Source: JANLTX01 sp049840835
Lineage (GTDB): Bacteria; Armatimonadota; Armatimonadia; Armatimonadales; Armatimonadaceae
NCBI GenBank assembly: GCA_049840835.1
Contig: JASGJG010000030.1
Location: forward strand, 124,001-188,000
Reading direction: 5' to 3'
Length of the DNA stretch: 64,000 bases
Position numbers and translations under genes: made by a program
Shown here: positions 1 through 8,546 of the stretch, one piece after another
Layout: every line of letters starts with the position of its first letter
Position numbering within the stretch: position 1 is the stretch's first letter
Notes under the pieces: generated by a model
Told to the model about the DNA's origin: nothing
The model's input: only the letters and a program-made list of their open reading frames with translations
Database searches by the model: none

Positions 1-524
1 CACTTGCCGAAAATCTCCAGATTCTCGGCATCGGTAAGCCCCGGTGCGTGTAATCTATGGGAGGCCGCGAAGTCCAGCTTGCGTGTGAGGGTCAGCATTT
101 CGTTTTCTACACTACTCCAACCAACCCAGAGGGTTGGAAGTTCCCATAAAGTTAATCGGGAGAGCTGCGCGTTTTGGTGGGGAAACGCCTCGTTGAAGCG
201 CTCTACTATGAACCTGACGATATTCTCTAGAGTCGGCGGGGTGTTGGTAAAGTAGGGCACTTCGTAGGTCAGATGCTTCTCGTGCAGGGCGCCAAGAATC
301 TCTGATTTTAGTACCCGGTCTACATCGGTGATATTCACCACCATACCGTCTAGAGGGTTCAATTCGCCGGTTACACAGGCTTCGATTGTATAGTTGTGCC
401 CATGCCCCCAGCGCGATGCCCAGCGCCCAAAGAGAGCCTGGTTTTCTGCCTCGGATCTATCCGGCAACCAGTAGGCATGAGCCGCAGAAAATAGGGCGCG
501 GCGGCGCAAGGTCAGTTTTGGCAC
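1..524 (-). CDS. Tandem 6-pyruvoyl/6-carboxy-tetrahydropterin synthase (partial)
   Basis: The reading frame runs off the left edge, so the C-terminus is missing. The visible 174 residues contain one full PTPS/QueD domain. It has the zinc-ligand pattern SAAHAY near residue 16 and GHGHNY near residue 50, and the LDGMVVNITDV stretch. A second domain then begins (LDFAASHRLHAPGL). Family members convert dihydroneopterin triphosphate to a carboxy- or pyruvoyl-tetrahydropterin, as in queuosine or biopterin synthesis. The start is a GTG at 524, because no in-frame ATG precedes it and the protein begins with the usual PKLTLRRRALFSAAH context. The two-domain fusion is less common than the single-domain enzyme. 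Which domain is active cannot be judged from the part seen. Confidence 0.85.
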   Translation of the reverse strand, partial: MPKLTLRRRALFSAAHAYWLPDRSEAENQALFGRWASRWGHGHNYTIEACVTGELNPLDGMVVNITDVDRVLKSEILGALHEKHLTYEVPYFTNTPPTLENIVRFIVERFNEAFPHQNAQLSRLTLWELPTLWVGWSSVENEMLTLTRKLDFAASHRLHAPGLTDAENLEIFGK

Positions 525-582
525 GGCTATAAGAACATATCCTATTTGTTTCGGTTCCCACACCAAAATTTCACAATAAATT

Positions 583-619
583 TTACCAGGCTGGCAAAAA
601 CAATGGGCAAACCTGGTAA
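583..619. promoter_or_regulatory. Inverted repeat upstream of the fasciclin gene
   Basis: TTACCAGG at 583-590 and CCTGGTAA at 612-619 are perfect inverted copies, 21 bases apart. They lie in the gap between the divergent pterin gene and the first fasciclin gene. The half-site CTGGTAAT recurs upstream of the PEP-CTERM gene (near 7860) and of a DUF1559 gene (near 48745), so it may be an operator for surface-protein genes. No experiment or model supports this. Confidence 0.35.
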
Positions 620-701
620 TTTTCAGGTATACTTCCCCTCGAATTAGCAGAGAAAAACAACTCTGCGAGCGAAGTGATTGGTGGCAAAAGGAGCAGTTTT
701 A

Positions 702-1430
702 ATGAGCAAAAAGCAGCGATTCATGCGTTTGGCAGCGGCACTGGGTGTGGCGACTCTGATTTCTTCTCAGATTCCCATGCAGGGTGGTGTTGCGCTGGCC
801 CGTGATGGTTACCCGAACAGTGGCGGTAAGTTCCTCGGAACCAGCCTGACAAACGAGCAGGTCTTCACCGGTGCTGCACTGGGACTGCTTGGCGCCTCTC
901 TGATCCGCTCCCTGCGAGACAAGGGCGAGACCACCACGACCACGACTACCAGTGGTACCGGCGGCACTCCGGTAGCTGGTACTAAGGATTGCCCGGCGGC
1001 TACTCTGGTTGGTGATGGCTCTAAGTCCATCTACGATACCCTTGCGGGCGCGCCCAATAACTACTCTGCGATCAAGGGCCTGGTCGACGATTCTGGTATC
1101 GCTGACTCCCTCAAGAACGAGGGGCCGTTTACGCTGATTGCACCGAACAACACCGCGCTGGGTGCTGTTCCACCTGCTACCGTTTCCGCGCTCCGGTCTG
1201 ATAAAGCCAAGCTGGCTGAGCTCCTCCAGACCCACACTCTGATCGGTCGCTATAAGTACGAGGATCTCTGCACTATGGCAGATGGCAAGAACATTCTGAC
1301 CCTCTCTGGCAACACCGTAAAGGTCACCCATAAGGATGGCGAGGTGTTCCTGAACGGTGTCCAGGTGATGCCTGTCGATATGTCCTGCTCGAATGGCTAC
1401 GTGCACCCGCTCGGTGGTCTGATCAAGTAA
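702..1430 (+). CDS. Fasciclin (FAS1) domain surface protein
   Basis: This 242-residue exported protein has an N-terminal signal segment (KKQRFMRLAAALGVATL, then ISSQIP) and a short hydrophobic stretch (FTGAALGLLGASLI). A threonine-rich linker (ETTTTTTTSG) follows, then a C-terminal FAS1 domain. FAS1 hallmarks are GPFTLIAPNN, LLQTHTLIGRY and the ending SNGYVHPLGGLIK. FAS1 domains usually mediate adhesion or extracellular contacts. The ATG at 702 is chosen over upstream TTG and GTG codons because AAAGGAG lies about eight bases before it. It is the first of two tandem paralogues, and its own terminator follows at 1457. A substrate or partner cannot be inferred. Confidence 0.85.
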   Translation: MSKKQRFMRLAAALGVATLISSQIPMQGGVALARDGYPNSGGKFLGTSLTNEQVFTGAALGLLGASLIRSLRDKGETTTTTTTSGTGGTPVAGTKDCPAATLVGDGSKSIYDTLAGAPNNYSAIKGLVDDSGIADSLKNEGPFTLIAPNNTALGAVPPATVSALRSDKAKLAELLQTHTLIGRYKYEDLCTMADGKNILTLSGNTVKVTHKDGEVFLNGVQVMPVDMSCSNGYVHPLGGLIK

Positions 1431-1456
1431 GCTCCCAAAATTTCACCTTTCTTCGC

Positions 1457-1485
1457 AAAAGCCCCTTATTTTTAAGGGGCTTTTT
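1457..1485 (+). terminator. Rho-independent terminator
   Basis: A GCCCCTTA / TAAGGGGC stem (1461-1468 with 1473-1480) with a four-base loop is followed by a T run and preceded by A residues. It ends transcription of the first fasciclin gene. Confidence 0.85.
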
Positions 1486-1504
1486 CTCTGTTTTGAACCT
1501 GAAG

Positions 1505-1546
1505 AGAAGGCTCATTTTTGCCGACAATCTCCGGCATGAGCCTTCT
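1505..1546 (+). promoter_or_regulatory. Hairpin enclosing the start codon of the second fasciclin gene
   Basis: AGAAGGCTCAT at 1505-1515 pairs perfectly with ATGAGCCTTCT at 1536-1546, which begins with the start codon. Inside it, GCCG at 1520-1523 pairs with CGGC at 1532-1535, stacked directly on the main stem apart from a TTTT bulge. No Shine-Dalgarno sequence is visible before the ATG. The structure would hide the start codon in the mRNA, suggesting translational control or an RNA- or protein-responsive switch. Confidence 0.5.
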
Positions 1547-2228
1547 TAGAAAACAGCGTTTCGTCCGACTAACTGCCGCCTTAGGGGTCGCAGTGCTAAT
1601 AGGAAGTCAGATTCCCATGCAGGGTGGTGTTGCGCTGGCTCGCGATGGCTATCCGAACAGCAGTGGGCGATTCCTTGGGACCAGCATTACTACAGAGCAG
1701 GTTTTTACCGCAGGTATTCTGGGTGTGCTGGGAGCCGCAGTACTGCGAGAGAAGAAGGCCGGTGGCGCTACTTCTCCGGCAGCTGGCAATGGCAACCTTC
1801 CGGTGGCTGGTGATTCGAACAAGCCTATCTACGAGGTATTGGATAGCATGCCTAACCAGTATTCGGCTGTTAAGGGCCTGGTCGACGGTTGCGACGATGT
1901 GGCCAGTGCACTGAAAGACAGTGGACCGTTTACCTTCTTTTCCCCCAGCAACCCTGAGGTCGCGAAGATTTCCTCGGAAGAAGTCTCTGCGCTTCGAGGA
2001 GATAAGACCAAGCTTTGCGCATTCCTGCAGAAGCACACGGTTCTAGGGCGCTACAAGTATCAGGATCTTCTTACCGCTGGCGAGAAGAAACTTCTAACCC
2101 TTTCCGGGGCAACCGTGACCCTGACTCAGCGTGATGGTAAAGCGTACATAGAGGGGATAGAAGTGACCCGCTCCGATATTGCCGCCAGCAATGGCTGGGT
2201 GCACGACCTCAAAGGCGTGATCCGCTAG
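1536..2228 (+). CDS. Fasciclin (FAS1) domain surface protein, tandem paralogue
   Basis: This 230-residue paralogue of the preceding gene has a nearly identical export region (SQIPMQGGVALARDGYPNS), including a long stretch of identical DNA near 1609. The FAS1 domain shows GPFTFFSPSN, FLQKHTVLGRYKY and a SNGWVHDLKGVIR end. The linker is shorter and lacks the threonine run of its neighbour. The ATG at 1536 is chosen by alignment with the paralogue; a TTG at 1518 is in frame but would add an unlikely leader. The start codon lies inside a strong hairpin and has no evident ribosome binding site. The likely role is a cell-surface adhesin. Confidence 0.8.
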   Translation: MSLLRKQRFVRLTAALGVAVLIGSQIPMQGGVALARDGYPNSSGRFLGTSITTEQVFTAGILGVLGAAVLREKKAGGATSPAAGNGNLPVAGDSNKPIYEVLDSMPNQYSAVKGLVDGCDDVASALKDSGPFTFFSPSNPEVAKISSEEVSALRGDKTKLCAFLQKHTVLGRYKYQDLLTAGEKKLLTLSGATVTLTQRDGKAYIEGIEVTRSDIAASNGWVHDLKGVIR

Positions 2229-2244
2229 TCACCAATAGAAAATG

Positions 2245-2275
2245 AAAAATGCCCAGCCTATGGCTGGGCATTTTT
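2245..2275. terminator. Bidirectional terminator
   Basis: A long stem (AAAAATGCCCAGCC with GGCTGGGCATTTTT, loop TAT) lies between the convergent fasciclin and glucoamylase-like genes. It has A and T tracts on both sides, so it can serve both strands. Confidence 0.85.
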
Positions 2276-2281
2276 GTTGGC

Positions 2282-3398
2282 TTAGCTCAATCCGGCGCGG
2301 CTCAATCCACGCTGGATTTGTTCGTTTTTACGGAGCAACTTCCAGATATGTTTGCTCTGCCGGTTTTCCAGTGCAAGAAGAGCCATTCCCAGATCGATGC
2401 CCAGCACATCGGTATCGGTCCAGTTCTTCGAGAAATTCACGGCGTTGGGCCACCCATAGGTACCTGGCGGAACTCGCTTCTCTAAGGCTACCAATGCCTT
2501 CTGTGCGTCTTTTGGTACAAAGAGCATAGAGGCAAGAATGGCTGTGGGGCAAACCGTGCCATCATGCCATCCTTCTACAGGCTCCTGAGCGCCATAGCCA
2601 ACGGGCGGGGGCTGGTCGCAGGCGTTGATACCGAAAAGCCCATCTGGGTAGAGGGTTGGGTGCTTCGCGCAAAAAGCTACGTGAGTTTTGTGTGACTTTT
2701 CGTAGCCCTTCCACCAGTCTCTCTTATGGGTATCTCGCTTGCCCTTCAAGTCGTAGTAGCTGGGTGTCATCTGCGCGAAAAACAGCGGCCCGATACCGAT
2801 GGCATCCTTCCAGGAGTCCCAGGAAGCCTGTGGGAGGCTTCCTGCCAGTCCCAGCAGGTACAGATAAAGTGCCTCCGAGTAACCGGCCCAGCGTGCGTCT
2901 AAGAACTTGCCATCGGGCCTCCAGCCCATTGTAGGAGCGATAGCCTCGGGGCCATTCTGCATCCAGCGCCAGTCCATTTGGCTAATTAATCTATTGGCGA
3001 TAGCACGGCACTCGCCCTGGAAAAACTCGCCTGCTGCCACTGCACCAAGCACCATGAGGCTGGTGTCTATAGGAGACAGCTCGCAGTCCCAGACCCGCTT
3101 ACCCGTGCTCCAGTCGGTGAAGTGGTAGTGAGAAGCCGTGGTTGCCTTCTAGCTTTTCGGAGATAAAGCGCAACGTGAGCAGGGCGCGCGCTTCTGCCTC
3201 ACTCTTGCTTATCCACTTGCGCTGTACGCCAATAGTTAGCGCAGCCAGCGCATAGCCTGTGGCGGCGATGGAGCAGACAGTATAGGTATCCTTGGTACCA
3301 TCGTTTTTCGCCCGGTCTTTGGTCAGGCCGGTCTGGGGATGGGATTGCTCCCAGAAATACCGAAATGCCCGTCGTGAGGTTTCTGTAAGTGTCATCAT
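2282..3398 (-). pseudogene. Glucoamylase-like glycosidase, frameshifted
   Basis: Two reading frames make one protein of about 370 residues. The first part (3398 to about 3130) contains RRAFRYFWEQSHPQTGL, typical of the start of the glucoamylase-like family (PF10091 type), and ends in EGNHGF. The second part (to 2282) continues the family pattern after KRVWDCELSPIDTS, with VAAGEFF, the MDWRWM segment and DPL-type substrate-cleft regions. One extra base near 3128-3135 (TTCTCAC where TTCCAC is expected) breaks the frame. It may be a sequence error or a real lesion. No signal peptide is seen. The start overlaps the stop of the upstream 124-residue gene by four bases. It sits beside a sugar ABC importer, which fits glucan or oligosaccharide processing. 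Confidence 0.65.
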
Positions 3399-3769
3399 TG
3401 TCCAGCACGCTGACGATAGCGTTCGGAGAGGGTAGGATCCACGCGGCGCATCCGTGCAGCCACGCTACCACCGGTGGCTTCGGATGGCTCTATCGGGTTT
3501 GCTGTCACACCAGTCACCACGAAGCGATACGATACGGGGCAGTTGGCAGGGATATCCTTCGGGTAGTCCGAGTGACCCCAGACCTGCCAGCTAAGTAGAT
3601 GCACCCACCGTTCTTCGTTCCGCTCGACACCGATGAGCGCATTTACAAGTGCGGTTGGGGTGGGGCCAGGGCGAAGCATAAGCTCGCTCTCCACATCGGC
3701 ACGGACTCCGTTATCCTCTACGAATAGATCGTAGCGAACTTGAATCGTATCGCCCCATTGCGCTTTCAT
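3395..3769 (-). CDS. Hypothetical protein, 124 aa
   Basis: I do not recognise a named family. The protein is mostly beta-strand-like (IQVRYDLFVEDNG, CPVSYRFVVTGVTANP), with no signal peptide or membrane segment. Its stop overlaps the start of the glucoamylase-like gene by four bases, so the two are probably translationally coupled. Partnership with that enzyme is inferred only from this coupling. Confidence 0.55.
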   Translation of the reverse strand: MKAQWGDTIQVRYDLFVEDNGVRADVESELMLRPGPTPTALVNALIGVERNEERWVHLLSWQVWGHSDYPKDIPANCPVSYRFVVTGVTANPIEPSEATGGSVAARMRRVDPTLSERYRQRAGQ

Positions 3770-3825
3770 AGCGCTATTATAACAAGACTGCTGAGGGATA
3801 GAAATCCCACAACGCGCGAGGGATA

Positions 3826-4023
3826 TTAATCCCTCGTATCAGCCTGGATCGGTTTGCGATGGGAGAAGATAGTGAGCAGCACCCAGCCCAGAAGCAGCGG
3901 CTTGAAACCCTGTGTATAGATCCACATAGAGAACGGCTGACAGAGCGCGACCACTCCCAGGAGCAGGCAGGCGATTCCCGCGAACTCCATTGCTTGGGCG
4001 AATCTACCGCTCAGCATGGACAT
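3826..4023 (-). CDS. Small two-helix membrane protein, 65 aa
   Basis: This short protein has two hydrophobic segments (GIACLLLGVVALC and PLLLGWVLLTIF) separated by a short polar and aromatic turn, and a basic C-terminus. It starts inside the last codons of the upstream ABC ATPase gene (20-base overlap), so it is likely the last cistron of the importer operon. No family is recognised. It could be a transporter accessory peptide. Confidence 0.5.
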   Translation of the reverse strand: MSMLSGRFAQAMEFAGIACLLLGVVALCQPFSMWIYTQGFKPLLLGWVLLTIFSHRKPIQADTRD

Positions 4024-5095
4024 TTATCTCCGTTTTCGCATCGAACAGGTGGGTGCGGCTCTGGTTCAGCTTCAGATAGAGGGTATCGTGAACGGCAGGG
4101 CGGAATGTGGGCGCGGTACGTGCTTTTAACGTATGCCCACCTATCTCTACATTGATGATGTTCTCTGCACCCAGAAGCTCGACCACGACTACCTGCGCGG
4201 GTAGATGGCCCGGTGTTATCTGAGTGCGCAGGTCGATGTCCTCGGGGCGTACACCCAGGACCAGATCAACGCCTTCTGGGGCCTTCTCGAAACGGGAAGC
4301 ACACTCGCTCTCAATAGGAATGGCCGTATCGGAGTCCAGCTTCAAGTGACTCCCATCTTTGCGGCAGGGAACCAGGTTCATGGCCGGAGATCCGATAAAG
4401 CCCGCCACAAAGAGGTTGCGCGGGTTGTCGTAGACCTCCATGGGAGTGCCTACCTGCTGGAGCAGACCACCGTACATAATGGCGATTTTGTCTCCCATAG
4501 ACATAGCCTCTAGCTGATCGTGGGTCACATAGATGGTCGTCGCTCCCAGATCCGTCTGGAGGCGCTTGATCTCCGCACGCATCTCAGTGCGCAGTTTGGC
4601 ATCCAGGGCAGAGAGTGGCTCGTCCATCAGGAAGACCTGTGGGCGACGCACAATGGCGCGGCCAATCGTCACGCGCTGTTGCTCACCACCGGATAGCTGC
4701 GTGGGGCGGCGCTCCAGCTTGTCTTCGATATGCAGCATACGAGCCGCCATCGCCACACGCTCATCAATAGTCTTCTGTGGAGTCTTGACCGCTCTCAGGG
4801 GGAAGCTGAGGTTTTCCTTCACAGTCATGTGCGGATAGAGCGAGAAGCTCTGGAACACGAAGGCAATGTCCCGATCTGCGGGCAGCTCTCTGGTGACCTC
4901 GCGCTCGCCAATGCGAATCGCGCCGCCATCGGGAATCTCCAGACCCGCAATGCACCGCAGAGTGGTCGTCTTACCACACCCGGATGGTCCCAGGAACACC
5001 ATGAATTCCCCGTCTTCCACAGACAGGTCCATGCCCTTTACGGCGGTGAAATCGCCGTACTTCTTCACCAGCTTCTCAACTCGAACGCTTGCCAT
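4004..5095 (-). CDS. Sugar ABC importer ATPase (UgpC/MsmK/MalK type)
   Basis: This 363-residue ATPase energises a CUT1-type sugar importer on the inner face of the membrane. Visible motifs are Walker A GPSGCGKTT near residue 37, the Q-loop FVFQSF, the signature LSGGEQQRV, Walker B VFLMDEPLSALD and the switch histidine YVTHDQ. The C-terminal 120 residues, with LGVRPEDIDL and a TOBE-like beta domain, are typical of the UgpC/MalK group. The length is normal. The start ATG at 5095 lies 35 bases after the permease gene on the same strand, giving an operon of permease then ATPase. The substrate is likely an oligosaccharide or glycoside, given neighbouring glycosidase and oxidoreductase genes. Confidence 0.92.
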   Translation of the reverse strand: MASVRVEKLVKKYGDFTAVKGMDLSVEDGEFMVFLGPSGCGKTTTLRCIAGLEIPDGGAIRIGEREVTRELPADRDIAFVFQSFSLYPHMTVKENLSFPLRAVKTPQKTIDERVAMAARMLHIEDKLERRPTQLSGGEQQRVTIGRAIVRRPQVFLMDEPLSALDAKLRTEMRAEIKRLQTDLGATTIYVTHDQLEAMSMGDKIAIMYGGLLQQVGTPMEVYDNPRNLFVAGFIGSPAMNLVPCRKDGSHLKLDSDTAIPIESECASRFEKAPEGVDLVLGVRPEDIDLRTQITPGHLPAQVVVVELLGAENIINVEIGGHTLKARTAPTFRPAVHDTLYLKLNQSRTHLFDAKTEINVHAER

Positions 5096-5130
5096 TAAGC
5101 TTTAATCCCCGTCGTTTCGGTAAAAATCGT

Positions 5131-7037
5131 TTATCGTCCCTTGATCGCTCCGAAGGTCATGCCTCGCAGGAGCTGATTGCGGAACAGGAAGGTGAACACT
5201 GCTGCGGGCAGCAGGAAGACAATGGCGCGGGCCGCGACTTCGTTCCACGGCACCGAGCCCCCCGCGTTCGCTGAGGCTGTAATCGACGGTGGCGCGGTCA
5301 GCGGCTTCAGGCCGGAGAGGAAGTACCCGAACGCGTACTCGTTCCATGTGTTCAGGAACACGAAGACAGCGGTGGTCGCCATGCCGGAGGCAATCAGCGG
5401 CAGCACAGTCTTCTGCATGGCCTTCAAGCGTGAGTAGCGGTCCAGAAGAGCGGCCTCTTCGTACTCGGGCGGCACATCATCGGTAAAGCCCTTCATGAGC
5501 CAGGTAGCGAATGCCACACCGACTGTGGTGTAGAGCAGAATCAGACCGGCCAGCGTGTTCAGAAGGTTGAGGCGCTGGAACATCATATACACCGGCACCA
5601 GGACCACCACAGGGGGCAGCATACGGGTGCTCAGAATGAAGAACAGGGCATCGCCCTTGGCCTTGATCTTGAACCGGCTGAACGAGTAGGCAGCCAGAGT
5701 GCCCATGAATACCGAGATCGCGGTACTGATAATCGCTACCCAGAGGCTGTTGATGAGCTGACCGACAAACTCTTTGTTCTTTGGACCCGAAGACATCGAT
5801 GTAGTTCTGGAAGGTGGGCTCGAAGGTCAGCAGGGGTGGCACGGCGTTCATATCCGTGAACTTCTTGAAGCTGGTCAGAATCATCCAGAACAGCGGGAAG
5901 AGGTACACAATCAGGGCAACAGTGATTCCCACCCAGGCCATGGCCTGCCGGACCTTGGGCGGAATGATGAACAGCAGGGCGCAGAAAGCGCCTAGGGCAG
6001 CCAGAATGCCCACGAACATAGGACCGCCTACGCTGTAGGCTCCCCAGAGGCCAAGCACACCGAAGCTCCAGGGCAGGGCTGCTTGCACCATGCGGAGAGC
6101 GGGGCTATTCGGGTCGAAGAGCGGCGTGGCATCCGGGCGATTCTCGCCGCGCACGCGTGCCATGAACATCAGATACAGGTTCGTGAGACCGATGATGACC
6201 AGCAACACAATGTACGCTAGGGCACAGGCCTTACCTGTGTTCCAGTTCCGGAGAGCCTCACGGAAGACCTGAATACTGACCGTCTCTACCGTTGCGCCAC
6301 GCTCTGTGATTATCCAGGCCAGGTCGAACATCTTGAAGCTGTCCAGGGTGCGGAACAGCCAGCGCGATCATAAGCAGCGGTGCGATAAACGGCAGGGTGA
6401 TGTAGCGGAACCGGAACCACTCACTGGCGCGGTCCACGCTGGCAGCCTCGTAGAGTGTTTTGGGTACGCTGGCAAGCCCGGCGAGGGCTATCAGCATCAC
6501 GAAGGGGGTCCACTGCCACGTATCGGCGATAACCACGGCCCAGAGCGAGTGCCGGGCATCGGTCCAGTCGATAGGATTCAGGTGGTCCATCTGCCCCAGC
6601 TTGCCCAGCAGGAAGTTGACCAGGCCAAAGTTGGTGTCCAGCAGGTAGCGCCAGAACAGGCCAACCACCACCGACGACAGCATCATGGGTAGCAGGAACA
6701 GCGTGGTCACGATGCCCTTGAGCCGAAAGGCCCGGTTCAGCAACACCGCAAGCCCGAACCCGAGGCCGAGCTGAAGTGAGACGGCAAGCGCCACAAACGC
6801 GGCGGTCTGAGAAAAGCTTTTCCAGACACTCTCTTTAAGGAGCATCTCGGTATAGTTCGCGACTCCGACTCCCTCGGGTGGAACGGTCGTGTTGGCCTGG
6901 TACTTGGTAAAGCTCAGCCCCAGGGACCAGAAGAGAGGGAAGACGTTCATCGCCACGAGCAACAGAATCGTGGGAAGAAGAAAGAGATTCGCAACTGCGC
7001 GGTCAGAGAGCGCCCGTCGTGGCGCGCGGTCAGGCAT
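5131..7037 (-). pseudogene. Fused MalF-MalG type sugar ABC permease, two frameshifts
   Basis: Three overlapping frames read as one polypeptide of about 635 residues. Segment one (7037 to about 6358) is a MalF/UgpA-like permease with the EAASVDRASEW coupling loop. A one-base shift near 6358 (GCTGGCTGTTC) leads into segment two, with FRTLDSFKMFDLAWIITERG and the usual permease end (GLTNLYLMFMARVRGE). No stop follows: about 110 residues with extra hydrophobic helices lead straight into the MalG-like N-terminus (LFPLFWMILTSFKKF). A second shift near 5786 (extra A in CCAAAGAAC) leads into segment three, with EEAALLDRYSRLKAM. Both shifts would be repaired by one base, so this is either an assembly error in a fused permease gene or a recent pseudogene. 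Confidence 0.75.
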
Positions 7038-7095
7038 GACGCTCGCTATTCTATCAGACGATAGACCATCTGGAGGTACTGTGGGCCGTAAAAAG

Positions 7096-7136
7096 AATAA
7101 AGCCTCCTATCAGAAACTCCGATAGGAGGCTTTATT
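7096..7136 (-). terminator. Rho-independent terminator
   Basis: A perfect 16-bp stem (7096-7111 with 7121-7136) with a nine-base loop lies just after the stop of the PEP-CTERM gene. T-rich sequence follows on the minus strand. Confidence 0.8.
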
Positions 7137-7150
7137 TTGGGCGAGCCAGA

Positions 7151-7732
7151 TTAGGCGCGGCGATTTCGCATGAGCAGGAAGCCAACCGGCACGAGGGCGA
7201 CGAGGAGCAGCGTGCCACCGGGCATTTCCGGAGTCAGCGCGGTCACCGAAACATCGTCCACGCCCCAGAAGGACGGATCGTGGCGGGTTTCGAACTCAAG
7301 CAAGGTGCTGGTGCTGGTAGCAACAACCGATTGGGTGTAGTGCGTATAGCCAAAGGAAGGGGAATTCGCGAAGCTCTGAAGAGCGGTACCATTCCACCGA
7401 GCCTCGAACGAGTTCGTTCCGCCGCTGGAGAAGTTTACTACCCAGTACGAGAAGGTGTAGGTCTGCCCAATCATGGTTGACAGGGTCTGCGAGAGAGTGC
7501 CCGTGCTTCCAACGGCACCGTTAAAGTACCCAAAGCTTCCGCTGTGGTTGTAGGGCGATGTGGTCACACCAGAGAAGCCGGTGTTGCCGGTCAGTGTCCA
7601 GCCACTGAGGTTGCCTGTCTCGAAACCGCCGTTGGTAACCAGGTCGGCGGCGTATGCCTGCTGTGTAGTCAGGGCTAGGATGCCGAGTCCGGCAGCCGTT
7701 GCCAGGAAAAGAGAGCGCAGTGATGATTTCAT
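7151..7732 (-). CDS. PEP-CTERM-type sorted surface protein
   Basis: This 193-residue protein has a signal peptide (LFLATAAGLGILALTT, cleavage near AYAAD). A beta-sandwich domain starts LVTNGGFETGNLSGWT, a pattern of secreted carbohydrate-binding-like domains. The C-terminal sorting tail is PEMPGGTLLL, then a hydrophobic helix and LLMRNRRA. This tripartite tail is the hallmark of PEP-CTERM proteins, which exosortase processes and anchors or releases at the surface. The PEM variant in place of PEP is noted. No exosortase gene is visible in the window. It is flanked by its own terminator and an operator-like repeat. Confidence 0.8.
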   Translation of the reverse strand: MKSSLRSLFLATAAGLGILALTTQQAYAADLVTNGGFETGNLSGWTLTGNTGFSGVTTSPYNHSGSFGYFNGAVGSTGTLSQTLSTMIGQTYTFSYWVVNFSSGGTNSFEARWNGTALQSFANSPSFGYTHYTQSVVATSTSTLLEFETRHDPSFWGVDDVSVTALTPEMPGGTLLLVALVPVGFLLMRNRRA

Positions 7733-7816
7733 ATGTTCGGTTCCTTTACCTACCTGTCACCGACCCATGTCAGGTGCTAGTGGTTTAGACTGTACCATAG
7801 CTTCTGAAAATATGTA

Positions 7817-7864
7817 AACTGGAAATTTCGTAAATTACTAGTTTATAGAATAAAAACTGGTAAT
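7817..7864. promoter_or_regulatory. Operator-like repeats upstream of the PEP-CTERM gene
   Basis: ATTACTAGTTT at 7834-7844 and AAACTGGTAAT at 7854-7864 form an inverted repeat with one mismatch. A third related half-site, AAACTGGAAAT, lies at 7817-7827. The region is AT-rich and sits about 85-130 bases upstream of the PEP-CTERM start. The CTGGTAAT half-site matches those near 612 and 48742. Confidence 0.35.
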
Positions 7865-7944
7865 TCTGCCGGTGAGAAATCGTAATGGATTTGCCAGGTA
7901 CCCAGTACGGACCAAGTCTGCCTGACCCAATCGAGTGGGGAGTC

Positions 7945-8460
7945 CTACCTGTCTGCTCCCGCCTGTATCAGTATTTGGGCGATGGCTTGCCGCTCCGGGC
8001 GGGCAGAGGAACGGGCAAGACTCAGTGCTGTCTGGTTGTCCGGCGCGCGTGCATGAGTATCCGCTCCACGCAATAGAAGTAGCCGCACTGCCTCAGTATG
8101 TCCCTCGCGAACAGCAAGCATGAGCGCGGTGTACTGGCTGGCGATTGGAGCGGGAGTCGCAGCAGTGGAGTGCCACGGATCCAGCAGACTTATGGCTTTT
8201 CCGACACCATCGGCAACTGGGTCAATCAAAGGGCGCACTTCACGAGCGTTGACATCCGCTCCTTTGTCTAGCTCCTCACGAAGAACACGGACATTTCCGC
8301 CCTTAGCGCAGAATAACAGACCATCGTTGAGACTATCCTGCTGTTTCTGCCGCTCTGCGCGACGGGCCTTTGATTCCCTCTGCTGCTCCGAGCGGTAAAT
8401 AGAGAAACCAGCCGCACCAAGGCAAAGAATCAGGGCGAAAGCAAGGATTGCCTGTTTCAT
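7945..8460 (-). CDS. Membrane-anchored ankyrin-repeat protein
   Basis: A 171-residue protein with an N-terminal membrane anchor or uncleaved signal (AILAFALILCLGAAGFSIY), then a charged, probably coiled stretch (SEQQRESKARRAERQKQQD). Ankyrin repeats follow: LFCAKGGNVRVLREELDKGADVN as a first unit, then YTALMLAVREGHTEAVRLLL and the final ALSLARSS unit. Ankyrin repeats bind proteins; the partner is unknown. The ATG at 8460 is chosen because the open frame upstream runs into the terminator of the next gene. It interrupts the sugar importer locus between permease and binding protein. Confidence 0.75.
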   Translation of the reverse strand: MKQAILAFALILCLGAAGFSIYRSEQQRESKARRAERQKQQDSLNDGLLFCAKGGNVRVLREELDKGADVNAREVRPLIDPVADGVGKAISLLDPWHSTAATPAPIASQYTALMLAVREGHTEAVRLLLLRGADTHARAPDNQTALSLARSSARPERQAIAQILIQAGADR

Positions 8461-8500
8461 AGCATCACTTGCTAATATCTTACCCCTTTTAAAACAAAAC

Positions 8501-8528
8501 AACCCCCTCGCTTTAAAGAGAGGGGGTT
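8501..8528 (-). terminator. Rho-independent terminator
   Basis: AACCCCCTC at 8501-8509 pairs with GAGGGGGTT at 8520-8528. T-rich sequence follows on the minus strand, just past the stop of the sugar-binding protein gene. Confidence 0.75.
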
Positions 8529-8546
8529 ATGAGAACTTGGTGGTTA

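Noticed and set aside
699..1406. Minus-strand frame of 235 codons
   Set aside because: Opposite the fasciclin gene, whose signal peptide and FAS1 motifs are clear.
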